Under the pieces are notes generated by a model. The model had not been told where the DNA came from. It saw only the letters and a program-made list of their open reading frames with translations, and searched no databases. Shown piece after piece: positions 16,928 through 24,393 of a stretch of DNA of 37,864 nt. Each line of letters starts with the position of its first letter. The stretch's first letter is position 1. This DNA comes from a virus. The stretch spans positions 1-37,864 of IMG/VR virus record IMGVR_UViG_3300046507_000221; one strand, 5' to 3'. A program made the translations under genes and the position numbers.

Positions 16928-17731
16928 TTAGGTAACTGCTGCCGTTGCAACCGAGTAGGCGGACGCCGAACCGCTGGCGTTCGTTGCGTTGACACGCGCC
17001 TGAATGATCTTGCCAACCTGCGCGGCGGTCAGTGTGAACGTGTTGGCGGTTGCGCCAACAATTGCGACACCGCCCGCGTACCACTGATACGTATAGGTAA
17101 TGACGGCATCACCCGTAAACGTGCCGTTCGAAAGATTGAGCGTCGTTCCGTTCGTTGCCGCGCCAGTGATAGCCGGAATAACGGTGTTAGTCGGCGCGAC
17201 GCCGCCCGCGAGCGGATTAACGACGACTTCCTGTTGGTTCAGCGCGAGTGTGAAAACTTCAAGGTCGAAGTCTTCATTCTTGCCGTTCGGGCGCGTCGGT
17301 CCCATCACCAAGCCGCGATTGTAAATCACGGTACCCACGCCGCCGACAGTGGCCGGATCATTGCGCACCATCTTGAACGCGTAATTCAGATTGGTCTTCG
17401 CAGCGGCGCGCAACGCGATCTGACCGGGATCGGTCGGGATGCGTGCGAATTCGAGCGTGGGCGATCCGGCATCGGTCAGGCCCTTTGCCTTCTGAATAAC
17501 GGTGGTGTCCCACGTGTTGTAATTCAGAACGTTGGTCTTCGAACCGGTTTCACCCACGTTGCCGATGGATTTCACCTGAACCCAAACCAGCGCTTCGAAG
17601 TCGGCTTGAACCAAATCGGACTGTTGCGGAGTGGTGCAGAAATAGAGAACCGAACCCGCGTTCGAATTGGCGAACGCGACCGGGACAAGCGCGCTCGAAA
17701 GCAGCGCGGCGGCTAGGAACTTGGTTTTCAT
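16928..17731 (-). CDS. Major tail tube protein with C-terminal Ig-like domain
   Basis: 267 residues. Main body about 30-175 (ARIPTDPGQIALRAAAK, MVRNDPATVGGVGTVIYNRGLVMGPTR) has the tube-protein layout and lies between the tail terminator and chaperone genes. Residues about 183-267 form an Ig-like (Big-type) domain: PAITGAATNGTTLNLSNGTF, YTYQWYAGG, TLTAAQVGKIIQARV, NASGSASAYS, comparable to the surface domain of lambda gpV. Start at 17731, backed by AAGGGG; the longer frame to 17788 overlaps the upstream gene. The N-terminus (MKTKFLAAALLSSALVPVAFA) looks like a Sec signal peptide with an AFA-N cleavage-type site at 21/22, which is odd for a tube protein. Confidence 0.85.
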   Translation of the reverse strand: MKTKFLAAALLSSALVPVAFANSNAGSVLYFCTTPQQSDLVQADFEALVWVQVKSIGNVGETGSKTNVLNYNTWDTTVIQKAKGLTDAGSPTLEFARIPTDPGQIALRAAAKTNLNYAFKMVRNDPATVGGVGTVIYNRGLVMGPTRPNGKNEDFDLEVFTLALNQQEVVVNPLAGGVAPTNTVIPAITGAATNGTTLNLSNGTFTGDAVITYTYQWYAGGVAIVGATANTFTLTAAQVGKIIQARVNATNASGSASAYSVATAAVT

Positions 17732-17772
17732 AGGAAACCCCTTCGGAATGGATGAATAGCGCCACGCGAACA

Positions 17773-18207
17773 CTATGGGCGAAAACACCTATACATTATT
17801 CCAACCGGATAAAGCAATTCCGATCCATTGACCACCTGACCGGACGCCACAGGATTTTCGTAAACCTCAACACTTGCTTGACCACTTACCAACCGTGTCT
17901 TTTTCGGGAAGAACGACGCGAGTTGATCCAAGTAAGTCATGGGTGGATAGGCACCCTGTTCATCGATCGGCCAATGTAGAATGATGCGAAACGTGCCTTG
18001 ATACACGCGGCTATCATCCCAATAGTCGCCAGTTCGGTTGTTCACGATGTTGACGAATTCGACGTATTTCCCATCCGGTGCTTTCTTGGTCGTGTCGAAA
18101 GTCAGGCCGATCGCTTTGATTGGCATGGTCGGAATTGCGCTCGCTGCAACGGCTGCAATTCCCGCCGCTTGCAATGCTTTCAATACGTCAGTTTCAATCA
18201 TGTTCAT
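17773..18207 (-). CDS. Tail terminator-like protein
   Basis: 144 residues. MNMIETDVLKALQAAGIAAVAASAIPTMPIKAIGLTF and the FRIILHWPIDEQGAYPPMTYLDQLASFF region fit the small alpha/beta tail terminators (lambda gpU/DUF4128-like) that cap the tail tube. It lies between the gp10-like gene and the major tail protein gene, as expected. ATGA overlap with the upstream gene. Assigned from position and composition. Confidence 0.6.
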   Translation of the reverse strand: MNMIETDVLKALQAAGIAAVAASAIPTMPIKAIGLTFDTTKKAPDGKYVEFVNIVNNRTGDYWDDSRVYQGTFRIILHWPIDEQGAYPPMTYLDQLASFFPKKTRLVSGQASVEVYENPVASGQVVNGSELLYPVGIMYRCFRP

Positions 18208-18692
18208 TTGCTGCCCCTGTTTGCCGGTGATCGCGCGATGATTTGCGCTGCAACTCTGTTAACGATCGTCTGCCAGTTTTGAATTCCGCTGATCAGAAAC
18301 CCGTCATAGGCTTCGCGATACTTCGCGTAATTCGCGGTCCACCCGAAATATATCGTTTGACCAAGCGTGAAACTCGCGAAATCGGCGATTGCCGTTGCGT
18401 CATTCCATGCATATTTCTTGTCAGGATCACCGCGAACCGGCCCGCTTGGAATTCCGGTTAGTGACATCTGACCGGACGCACGCAAAAAGCCCGTATCAAC
18501 TCGCATCTTGCCGCCCTTCCCTACAGGCGTTTGAATTTCTTCAATCAACTCTTGAGTTGATTGCATCGCGAGCGCTCGCATTCGCTTTTCGGTTTCGGTG
18601 ACAAAGCCCTCAACCGTCGCGCTGAAATTGTAGTTTCGGCTTCCAAGCGTTCTTTCGTAATTGTATGGGCCGTGTTTCGCTTGTCTTGCCAT
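18204..18692 (-). CDS. Tail completion / neck protein (HK97 gp10-like)
   Basis: 162 residues. The helical RMRALAMQSTQELIEEIQTPVGKGGKMRVDTGFLRASGQMS, followed by YFGWTANYAKYREAYDGF and a C-terminal helix, is the HK97 gp10-type layout (R..TG.L..S). First gene of the tail block, divergent from the AAA+ gene. Start ATG at 18692 with GGAAAG upstream; an in-frame TTG at 18698 is rejected. Confidence 0.75.
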   Translation of the reverse strand: MARQAKHGPYNYERTLGSRNYNFSATVEGFVTETEKRMRALAMQSTQELIEEIQTPVGKGGKMRVDTGFLRASGQMSLTGIPSGPVRGDPDKKYAWNDATAIADFASFTLGQTIYFGWTANYAKYREAYDGFLISGIQNWQTIVNRVAAQIIARSPANRGSK

Positions 18693-18777
18693 GATCAACG
18701 ACTTTCCAGATGGTCAAAATAGCGCTTGATTTGCGTTTCCATTGTTGATAGACCGATATTCCAACAGTGGATTACCC

Positions 18778-19848
18778 ATGGCTGAAACGCTTGCCGATCT
18801 TGAGCGGTTACTTGGTCCGCCTTCCGAATTCATACTTTCTCAACGCACCATTCAGCCGTTGCGGCGTTGGGCTATTGCGATCGGCGTTGCGCCGGTCGAA
18901 GTCTACGCCATGTCAAACATTGAACTTTCCAACCTTTACCACGAACGGGGCGAGGAAATAAAGTCGGATGCGAGCGAATTGCGGCGGATAGCTGCTGATT
19001 TGCTCTTGAAACTTACCGCCACCGTCCAGAGCAACAAGGTTGATCCGGAACTATTGCGATCGATCGTCCGCGACGAAATCGAACACTTGCCAACGCGCAA
19101 GATCGAAATATTAGGGCTGCAATCGAACATCATTCTTGACGGCCCGTTGCACTATTCAACCGAACGCGTGATACAGATTTGCGCGATCAACCATCCGATT
19201 ATGATGGTTGGCCCGGCAGGCTGCGGAAAAACCACGATCGGCAACCACGCGGCCCGTGCGCTCAATCTGCCGTTCTACATCACAAGCACTGTCACCGAGA
19301 CGCACCAACTGACCGGCTTTATTGACGGCCACGGCGTCTATCACCGCACGCCTTTTCGCGACGCGTTCGAATACGGCGGTTTGTGGGTTCCTGATGAAAT
19401 CGACGCTTGGGACGCGGCGGCTTTGTTGGTCGCTAACAGCGCCCTAGCGAACGGCTATAGCGTGTTTCCGGATAGCCCTGCCCCGATTGCCCGGCATCCG
19501 AATTTCCGCATGGTAGCCACGGCAAACACGTTCGGGCACGGCGCGGATCGGGTCTATGTCGGGCGCAACGAATTGGACGCGGCGAGCCTAGACCGGTTCG
19601 CGACGATCAACGTTGATTATGATTTGACGCTTGAACGCCTGCTTTGCAACAGCAACGTTGAATGGCTGGAATACGTTTGGAAAATCCGCAAGGAAGTCAC
19701 CGAACACAAGATCAGGCACGTTGTATCAACTCGCGCGATCATCATGGGATCAGCCGCATTGCAGGTTGGAATTCCGCGCGATGAAGTCGAGGAAATTTAT
19801 CTGTTCAAGGGAATGAGCAAGAAAGATCGCGATAAAATCGACGCATAA
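18778..19848 (+). CDS. MoxR/CbbQ-like AAA+ ATPase (AAA_5)
   Basis: 356 residues. A helical N-terminal region (1-110) precedes the AAA+ core: Walker A GPAGCGKT at 145-152, Walker B LWVPDEID at 202-209, sensor 1 ATAN with Asn250, Arg-finger segment GRNELDAASLDRF (268-274 region) and a sensor-2-type VSTRA at about 316-320. The TETHQLTGF-DG and PDEIDAWDAAALLVANSALANG segments are typical of MoxR/dynein-related ATPases, which remodel or activate partner proteins, often with a VWA-type protein. Start at 18778 (ATG) rather than the TTG at 18742; a weak promoter-like TTGATT-17-TAGACC lies at 18726-18754. It opens the plus-strand module next to a large partner-like gene. Role in the phage unknown. Confidence 0.88.
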   Translation: MAETLADLERLLGPPSEFILSQRTIQPLRRWAIAIGVAPVEVYAMSNIELSNLYHERGEEIKSDASELRRIAADLLLKLTATVQSNKVDPELLRSIVRDEIEHLPTRKIEILGLQSNIILDGPLHYSTERVIQICAINHPIMMVGPAGCGKTTIGNHAARALNLPFYITSTVTETHQLTGFIDGHGVYHRTPFRDAFEYGGLWVPDEIDAWDAAALLVANSALANGYSVFPDSPAPIARHPNFRMVATANTFGHGADRVYVGRNELDAASLDRFATINVDYDLTLERLLCNSNVEWLEYVWKIRKEVTEHKIRHVVSTRAIIMGSAALQVGIPRDEVEEIYLFKGMSKKDRDKIDA

Positions 19849-19868
19849 ACCATCGCAAATTACACCGA

Positions 19869-19897
19869 TTGACAAACGCAATTATCATCGCTATAAT
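19869..19897 (+). promoter_or_regulatory. Repeated early promoter, copy P1
   Basis: TTGACA, 17-bp spacer AACGCAATTATCATCGC, TATAAT. Best sigma70 match of five copies. It drives the 63-aa gene at 19929 and probably the genes beyond. An AATTGGAGA ribosome site follows. Confidence 0.85.
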
Positions 19898-19928
19898 GAT
19901 CGCGTTGTTCAATTGGAGAAACACGACG

Positions 19929-20120
19929 ATGGCAGCGAAGAAAGCTAAGTATGCGAACGTTGACGAAGCCGCCGCATTCCTCAAAAGCGAAGGCTTTGAA
20001 TTCGTCAAGATGAACGGGCGTTGGGAAGTCGATATGTCTAACGACGGCGGCGGCAAGGAATGCGCCTTGATCGAACCGCACGGGGATGGCGTCAAAATCG
20101 TTGATTGGCATCAGGATTAA
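19929..20120 (+). CDS. Small protein of unknown function (63 aa)
   Basis: First gene after promoter P1; start chosen at 19929 for GGAGA 10 nt upstream, since an in-frame TTG at 19869 is the promoter itself. The sequence begins MAAKKAKYANVDEAAAFLKSEGF, with a short helix then GRWEVDMSNDGGGKECALIEPHG-DGVKIVDW, an alternating beta pattern. No known domain recognised. Lysine-rich N-terminus could bind nucleic acid (inference). Confidence 0.65.
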   Translation: MAAKKAKYANVDEAAAFLKSEGFEFVKMNGRWEVDMSNDGGGKECALIEPHGDGVKIVDWHQD

Positions 20121-20125
20121 TCCAG

Positions 20126-20422
20126 ATGGTCGGTAACTCACCATCTGGCGGTTATCGTCGCAAGAATTTCCAAGATGATGCTTATGATCATCTTGGGCCG
20201 CGTGTTCGTCGCGCGCTGCAAGAGGCTGTGACCGCATGGGACGCGGATTGGTGTTTGCGCATGGTGCGCAAACACGGTGCTGATTACGTGATCAAGGCTA
20301 TTCACGAAGGCGACAAACAACAGGCTTCGCGAACCATTCAAATGAAGCCCGGTCAAAAGGGCTTTCCGTCATCGTATGCGGATAAGTCGTGCCGCGTGCC
20401 GATATTGCGAGCTAACTGGTAA
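20126..20422 (+). CDS. Small helical protein, DUF6525-like (98 aa)
   Basis: Begins 5 nt after the previous stop, AGGA upstream; stop abuts the next ATG (TAAATG). The central LGPRVRRALQEAVTAWDADWCLRMVRKHGADYVIKAIHEGD resembles DUF6525 proteins of alphaproteobacteria and their phages (a short helical protein, alRaal.ea...wda). Function unknown; lies between the AAA+ gene and the large DUF7192-like gene, so it may belong to the same system. Confidence 0.6.
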   Translation: MVGNSPSGGYRRKNFQDDAYDHLGPRVRRALQEAVTAWDADWCLRMVRKHGADYVIKAIHEGDKQQASRTIQMKPGQKGFPSSYADKSCRVPILRANW

Positions 20423-21586
20423 ATGACCGTAACCGTAACCGGCAAAACCTTTGAATTGCGCGACCGCCTGAAATCATTGGGCGGTCGCTGGAATGCTGAA
20501 AGCAAGGGTTGGGAATTTCACTCGCTATCGCCCGCGCATCGTCGCGAATTGATGGCGCATGTTGGTGTAGTCATCGGCGAGAAATCAACCGAGACACCGA
20601 AGCGCATTGATTTTGATACAGATGATGACACCACCGATTTAGGCGACTTCGGTAAACGGCATTCGCAATCACGATCACCCGGCCGAACCAATATGCATGG
20701 TGATGATCCGTCTTGGTTCAACTATTTCCGCGATCAAAACCCGATCGGCTTTTTCGGCTATTCCAGCCTTTCGGCGATGGTCAAATACATTGAAGGATTG
20801 CCCGAACGCGACCGCAACGGGCGCGGTTGGTTGCGCGGCGATGAAAGATGGTCAGGAACCGATTGCATGGGCGATGCAATCGAGATCGCGCGCAAAGGTT
20901 GGGCTGATGGCGTTGAACTCGCGCAAGAAATACACGAAACGCTGACCGGTCAACACGCCAAGGAACGCAGGCGAAAACATACCGTCGCGGGCGGATCGGT
21001 GAACGTCGGGCGGATGCTTGCAGGTAACCCCGCGCATATGATCGCGCGTCCCAAGCGCGAGGGAAAGAAAGTCGTCACGTTCTTTGTTGAGTGTTTCATG
21101 TCTGCCGGGATCGATGCCCAAAACGCAATCATTCGCGCGGCATTGATCGGAGCGATTGCGGACGTTCTCGAAATGAATGGGTATTCCTGCGAAATCGTTT
21201 CGATCAGCACCGCTGTAACCGTTCGTCGTAATGATCCGGCCTATCAAGTCGCAACCACGTTGAAAGCCGCTGGCGAAACGCTGAATTTGGATGACGTTGT
21301 TTTCGCGCTAGGTCATCCCGCTTATTTCCGTCGCCTTGTGTTCGGCTGCGTCGGAAGTGACGACGCTTTGCGAGACGAATGGCGTACGATGGGTTTGCCG
21401 TCGCGAGCATTCGACGCCGAACACCCAACGCGCGCAACCGAGTTATTCGTTGATAAGATCGCGCTCAATCATCAACGCTTGATTGATGACAACGCACCGC
21501 TGATCACTCGCGCAATGCAGATTTGGGATTTGATCGTCAAGGGCGAATTGCCCGTAATGCTTAACCGGGAGACTATCGACGCATGA
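20423..21586 (+). CDS. Large protein of DUF7192-like type, candidate partner of the AAA+ ATPase
   Basis: 387 residues. N-terminal about 1-48 (GKTFELRDRLKSLGGRWNAESKGWEF) is a DUF5710-like module. Residues 97-165 (WFNYFRDQNPIGFFGYSSL, KYIEGLPE, W.G...C.GDAIEIARKGWADG) match the DUF7192-type opening. Residues about 187-370 form an alpha/beta region with VVTFFVECFMSAGIDAQNAIIRAALIGAIADVLEMNGY, which looks like a degenerate VWA-like fold but without a clear DxSxS metal site. MoxR-like ATPases commonly act with VWA proteins, so a pair with the gene at 18778 is a reasonable inference. Start ATG abuts the preceding TAA. Confidence 0.7.
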   Translation: MTVTVTGKTFELRDRLKSLGGRWNAESKGWEFHSLSPAHRRELMAHVGVVIGEKSTETPKRIDFDTDDDTTDLGDFGKRHSQSRSPGRTNMHGDDPSWFNYFRDQNPIGFFGYSSLSAMVKYIEGLPERDRNGRGWLRGDERWSGTDCMGDAIEIARKGWADGVELAQEIHETLTGQHAKERRRKHTVAGGSVNVGRMLAGNPAHMIARPKREGKKVVTFFVECFMSAGIDAQNAIIRAALIGAIADVLEMNGYSCEIVSISTAVTVRRNDPAYQVATTLKAAGETLNLDDVVFALGHPAYFRRLVFGCVGSDDALRDEWRTMGLPSRAFDAEHPTRATELFVDKIALNHQRLIDDNAPLITRAMQIWDLIVKGELPVMLNRETIDA

Positions 21587-21840
21587 TCATCGCAATGATT
21601 AAAGGCGCAACGCGCGTGTGCGGCAAAGCGCAGGGCTATCTAGGCTTGCCGGTTCGCGATATGATCATCATCGATAAGGCGAGCGGACATCATGCGCCAG
21701 CAATGGAAACCGCTTGGACGCCTTCACCTGATGAACTTGACCGGCTGAATAAAGGTGCGAACGTCATCGTTAGAATTTTAGGCGAGGTTCCGCCACCGAT
21801 GATGTTGACCGTAGACACGGAACTACCGAAAGACGATTGA
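21583..21840 (+). CDS. Small protein of unknown function (85 aa)
   Basis: ATGA overlap with the preceding gene, so coupled to it. Alpha/beta composition (KGATRVCGKAQGYLGLPVRDMIIID, TPSPDELDRLNKGANVIVRILG). The LDRLNKGANVIVRILG end is shared by small phage proteins of unknown role. Ends 6 nt before the inverted repeat upstream of the excisionase-like gene. Confidence 0.65.
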   Translation: MIIAMIKGATRVCGKAQGYLGLPVRDMIIIDKASGHHAPAMETAWTPSPDELDRLNKGANVIVRILGEVPPPMMLTVDTELPKDD

Positions 21841-21846
21841 CCGGAA

Positions 21847-21864
21847 ACTTACCAGCCGGTAAGT
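21847..21864. promoter_or_regulatory. Inverted repeat, possible operator of the excisionase-integrase pair
   Basis: Perfect 7-bp inverted repeat ACTTACC / GGTAAGT with a 4-nt centre (AGCC), ending 7 nt before the ATG of the HTH gene. The placement over the ribosome-binding region fits a repressor/autoregulator site or a translation-blocking hairpin. No T tract, so not a terminator. Confidence 0.5.
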
Positions 21865-21871
21865 TGGCGGA

Positions 21872-22111
21872 ATGAATTTCCAACCCGCCGCTTTCAATCT
21901 CGCCGATGCAGCCGCCTATTGTGCGTTGTCTGTTCCGACGTTTGAGAAGGTTTGCCCGGTCAAGCCCATTGCGTTCACGGATAGCACGCGTGGAAACAGA
22001 TACTTACGTGTACGGCTTGACGAATGGCTTTTGACGTTAGACCCTAATGGCGCGCAGCCGGTCGCGCGCCGATTTGGGGAACGGTTAAGTGGTCGAAGTG
22101 AAGTTGCGTGA
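21872..22111 (+). CDS. Excisionase/AlpA-like helix-turn-helix protein
   Basis: 79 residues: FNLADAAAYCALSVPTFEKVCPVKPIAF, then GNRYLRVRLDEWLLTLD. This is the winged-helix pattern (n..eAAaylglS..tf...v.pv..i....g.r.yr...ld.wl) of small excisionase-type or AlpA-type DNA-binding proteins. Directly upstream of and overlapping the integrase gene, as expected for a directionality factor; a transcriptional regulator is the alternative. No strong Shine-Dalgarno (GGCGG). Confidence 0.75.
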   Translation: MNFQPAAFNLADAAAYCALSVPTFEKVCPVKPIAFTDSTRGNRYLRVRLDEWLLTLDPNGAQPVARRFGERLSGRSEVA

Positions 22112-23252
22112 CTTAAACATCACCCACGCTCGCGGCAAATATTACGTTTATATTCGCTCAACCGGTGCACCACTGGTCAAGGGTTTCGAAGGCGATAAGG
22201 TCGCACTTTTGAAACATCTGGAAGGCCCGCAATTCCTTCAAGTCTACAATCGCCCTCGCCTCGCCAAGCGTGCAACCGCAAATCTCGGAATTGAAACTCT
22301 AGGCGGTTTCATCAATTGGTTTACAAACGGCGATATCGACCGAACGCTTAACGAGCGCAAAGACCCGAACAGATTTGGTTCTGATCCGAACGGTTATCCG
22401 AAGTGGCGAAACAAATTCGCCGCGTCAACTCGCGATGATTATCTAAAATGTTTCGAGTACGTCCGTTCTGAATTCGATATTCTATTGAAGGATATCGGCA
22501 CTTCCGATTTATACGATGTTCGCGACCGTTGCGCGAATGAGAAGAAAACGCGTTTCGCCGACAAGCTGATAACGTCGTTGTCATCGCTATTCAGACAAGC
22601 GGTTAAACGTGATCGAAAGACAGGGATGAAGTTTAATCCATGTTCAGGCATGGATAAAATCCACCAAGCTGATCCGAATTCTAATCGCGAATGGCGTCCG
22701 GAAGAATGGGAGTATGTTCGCGAGCATGCACCGATGGAAATGCTAATCCCGTTCATGCTCGCACGGTTTGCCGGTTTGCGTGGTCAAACGATTATCACCG
22801 TCAATCGAAAAATGGTCGAAGACCATCCGCTAACTGGTAAAGCTATTCGCTATGTTCCGCATAAGAACGCGGCAGTTGTAAAACAAGTTCTGTTGCCGAT
22901 GCTACCTGAACTGCAAGAATTTCTAGCAACATTGAAGGTTGAGCGCGCGGACGGCTTGATCGCTCACCGCGATAGCGGAAGCAAATGGGGGACGCCGAAC
23001 TACCTTCAAAAATACGTGAGCGCGTGGCTTAGAGAACAGGAACGGGCCGGGCATATCGGCGCGGGGACGACTTTACACGGCTTGCGCGTGACCTACGCCG
23101 CATGGTGGAAGCGTCACGGCGGCGCTACTGACCGCGAAGTAGCTGACCTATTGGGCGACGATAGCGAGGCGATGGGCGCGCACTACACGCGGCACGTTGA
23201 CGCGGAAGTGAGCATCAATCGATCTTTCGAACGCATTAAGAATAAGCCGTGA
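22089..23252 (+). CDS. Tyrosine recombinase (phage integrase)
   Basis: 387 residues. Arm-binding N-terminal part (1-75), core-binding SAM-like part (about 70-175) and catalytic domain (200-375). Catalytic residues visible: Arg231 in ARFAGLRGQT, Lys probably in the VPHKNAA segment (about 259), His330 and Arg333 in LHGLR, and the nucleophile Tyr366 in GAHYTRH; box II second His is replaced in LLGDDSEAMG. It catalyses integration and excision with the upstream HTH protein as likely directionality factor. Start is a GTG at 22089, overlapping the preceding gene; a downstream GTG at 22098 is an alternative. The att-like repeats follow. Confidence 0.9.
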   Translation: MVEVKLRDLNITHARGKYYVYIRSTGAPLVKGFEGDKVALLKHLEGPQFLQVYNRPRLAKRATANLGIETLGGFINWFTNGDIDRTLNERKDPNRFGSDPNGYPKWRNKFAASTRDDYLKCFEYVRSEFDILLKDIGTSDLYDVRDRCANEKKTRFADKLITSLSSLFRQAVKRDRKTGMKFNPCSGMDKIHQADPNSNREWRPEEWEYVREHAPMEMLIPFMLARFAGLRGQTIITVNRKMVEDHPLTGKAIRYVPHKNAAVVKQVLLPMLPELQEFLATLKVERADGLIAHRDSGSKWGTPNYLQKYVSAWLREQERAGHIGAGTTLHGLRVTYAAWWKRHGGATDREVADLLGDDSEAMGAHYTRHVDAEVSINRSFERIKNKP

Positions 23253-23259
23253 ACGCCAC

Positions 23260-23464
23260 TTTGCAAAACACATAGGTTTTTCTGCAAAACAGCGCGGCAG
23301 GCGACATCAAAACTAAAACAAAATCAATAAGATGCCGGGAAACGAAACATACTTGGAAACGGCCGCTAATTCCTGTTGATACACTGAGATCATTGAGGTT
23401 TTCCGCAAAACAGCGCGGCCGAACCTAATCGAAACGAATGGAACAAAACGAGATTTGCAAAACA
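23260..23464. repeat. Cluster of GCAAAACA repeats after the integrase, candidate attP/arm sites
   Basis: Four copies of GCAAAACA in 205 bp: TTTGCAAAACA at 23260-23270; the long repeat at 23274-23298; its near-identical copy at 23396-23419; TTTGCAAAACA at 23454-23464. The two long copies share AGGTTTT, then GCAAAACAGCGCGGC, and differ by one inserted T and one substitution. All lie in the same orientation immediately after the integrase stop, which is where arm-type sites and the attP core are usual. No sequence inside can be proved to be the core. Confidence 0.55.
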
Positions 23465-23913
23465 TGAGCGAGCTAGAAGACTTGATTGCATTCATCGCAA
23501 GAGCGACGGTCGGGCATAATCCGAGTGCTAAACAAAAGAACGTCATTCAAAGAATAAGAACGCTGCTCCTCTCATTATATAGAGACAGGGCGGATAATGA
23601 TTTTGATCGCGCGCAATCTCAAAAGCCTTCCGTCCGGAACATTCGAGATCGTCAGCTAAGAGAAAAGTACGGAATTACCCTAGACGATTGGGAAAAGATG
23701 TTCCTCGCCCAATCCAGCGCATGCGCAATTTGCAAATGCACAAATCCCGGTCGTCAATGGCACACGGATCATTGTCACCGAACCGGCAACGTCAGGGGTA
23801 TTTTGTGCCACGGCTGCAACACCGGTCTTGGGTATTTTTGCGATAGTTCCGCCGCGCTTCAATCGGCTGTGACATATCTCGATATTGCAGCGAAAAATGC
23901 AATCATCGCTTGA
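23464..23913 (+). CDS. Endonuclease VII-type HNH protein
   Basis: 149 residues. After a helical N-terminus, KYGITLDDWEKMF leads into ACAIC (Cys87, Cys90), then WHTDHCHRTG-NVRGILCHGCNTGLGYF: the HNH core DHCH (103-106 region) with Cys115/Cys118 and Asn119. This is the recombination endonuclease VII/T4 gp49-like phage family, a zinc-bound DNA endonuclease for branched DNA or homing. Start ATG at 23464 (TTG at 23455 rejected), within the last att-like repeat. Its stop codon lies inside promoter P2. Role: DNA processing, host nicking or selfish element; undecided. Confidence 0.8.
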   Translation: MSELEDLIAFIARATVGHNPSAKQKNVIQRIRTLLLSLYRDRADNDFDRAQSQKPSVRNIRDRQLREKYGITLDDWEKMFLAQSSACAICKCTNPGRQWHTDHCHRTGNVRGILCHGCNTGLGYFCDSSAALQSAVTYLDIAAKNAIIA

Positions 23914-23938
23914 CCATCGCAATTTTCATCGCTATAAT
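23910..23938 (+). promoter_or_regulatory. Repeated early promoter, copy P2
   Basis: TTGACC, spacer ATCGCAATTTTCATCGC, TATAAT (perfect -10). Overlaps the stop codon of the HNH gene and drives the gene at 23967. An extra CATCGC lies just upstream (23904-23909). Confidence 0.85.
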
Positions 23939-23966
23939 CATTGCATCAATAATAGGAGGATAGACC

Positions 23967-24287
23967 ATGGCTAATCAGCAAGGCGAAATGTACGCGGCTT
24001 ACAAAGCCGAAACCGAAAAGAACAACACCAAGCCGGAAATCATCAGCGGTTTTGAAGCGGTTGCCGAATTCATGCGGAACAACAAGTTCCCGGAAAAGCC
24101 GTACAGCCATGCCCCTAAGTTTTGGGGCGGGCCGGGCAAGGTGTACGATCTGGCGGATGGTCGCGTTGCCGAACTATCGCAAACGAATAGCGCGGTTGGA
24201 ACACCGTTGCTTGCCATCTTTGCCAACCAAACCGATCATCTGAACTACCGAAAAGCGATGCCACTAAATACCTATCTGTACGGCTAA
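23967..24287 (+). CDS. Unknown protein (106 aa) under P2, ending at a strong terminator
   Basis: Own promoter (P2), near-ideal TAGGAGGA ribosome site and own terminator make this a well-expressed single-gene unit. Starts MANQQGEMYAAYKAETEKNN; contains FEAVAEFMRNNKFPEKPYSHAPKFWGGPG and a beta-rich end VYDLADGRVAEL...PLLAIFANQTDHLNYRKAMPLNTY. No motif recognised, soluble. The cassette layout fits an early host-takeover or lysogenic-expression gene (inference). Confidence 0.7.
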   Translation: MANQQGEMYAAYKAETEKNNTKPEIISGFEAVAEFMRNNKFPEKPYSHAPKFWGGPGKVYDLADGRVAELSQTNSAVGTPLLAIFANQTDHLNYRKAMPLNTYLYG

Positions 24288-24300
24288 CCCGCTCAATCAA

Positions 24301-24322
24301 CCCCGCTTCGGCGGGGTTTTTT
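24301..24322 (+). terminator. Strong intrinsic terminator
   Basis: CCCCGC-TTCG-GCGGGG hairpin (UUCG tetraloop) followed by TTTTTT. Ends the P2 transcript before promoter P3. Confidence 0.92.
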
Positions 24323-24338
24323 ATTTGTATATTACCTG

Positions 24339-24367
24339 TTGACCATCGCAATTTTCACCGCTATAAC
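24339..24367 (+). promoter_or_regulatory. Repeated early promoter, copy P3
   Basis: TTGACC, spacer ATCGCAATTTTCACCGC, TATAAC. One spacer change (T to C) from P2. Drives the zinc-binding gene at 24394, with AATTGGAGA as the ribosome site, as for P1. Confidence 0.8.
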
Positions 24368-24393
24368 CAACGCAACGAATTGGAGATGGCGAC

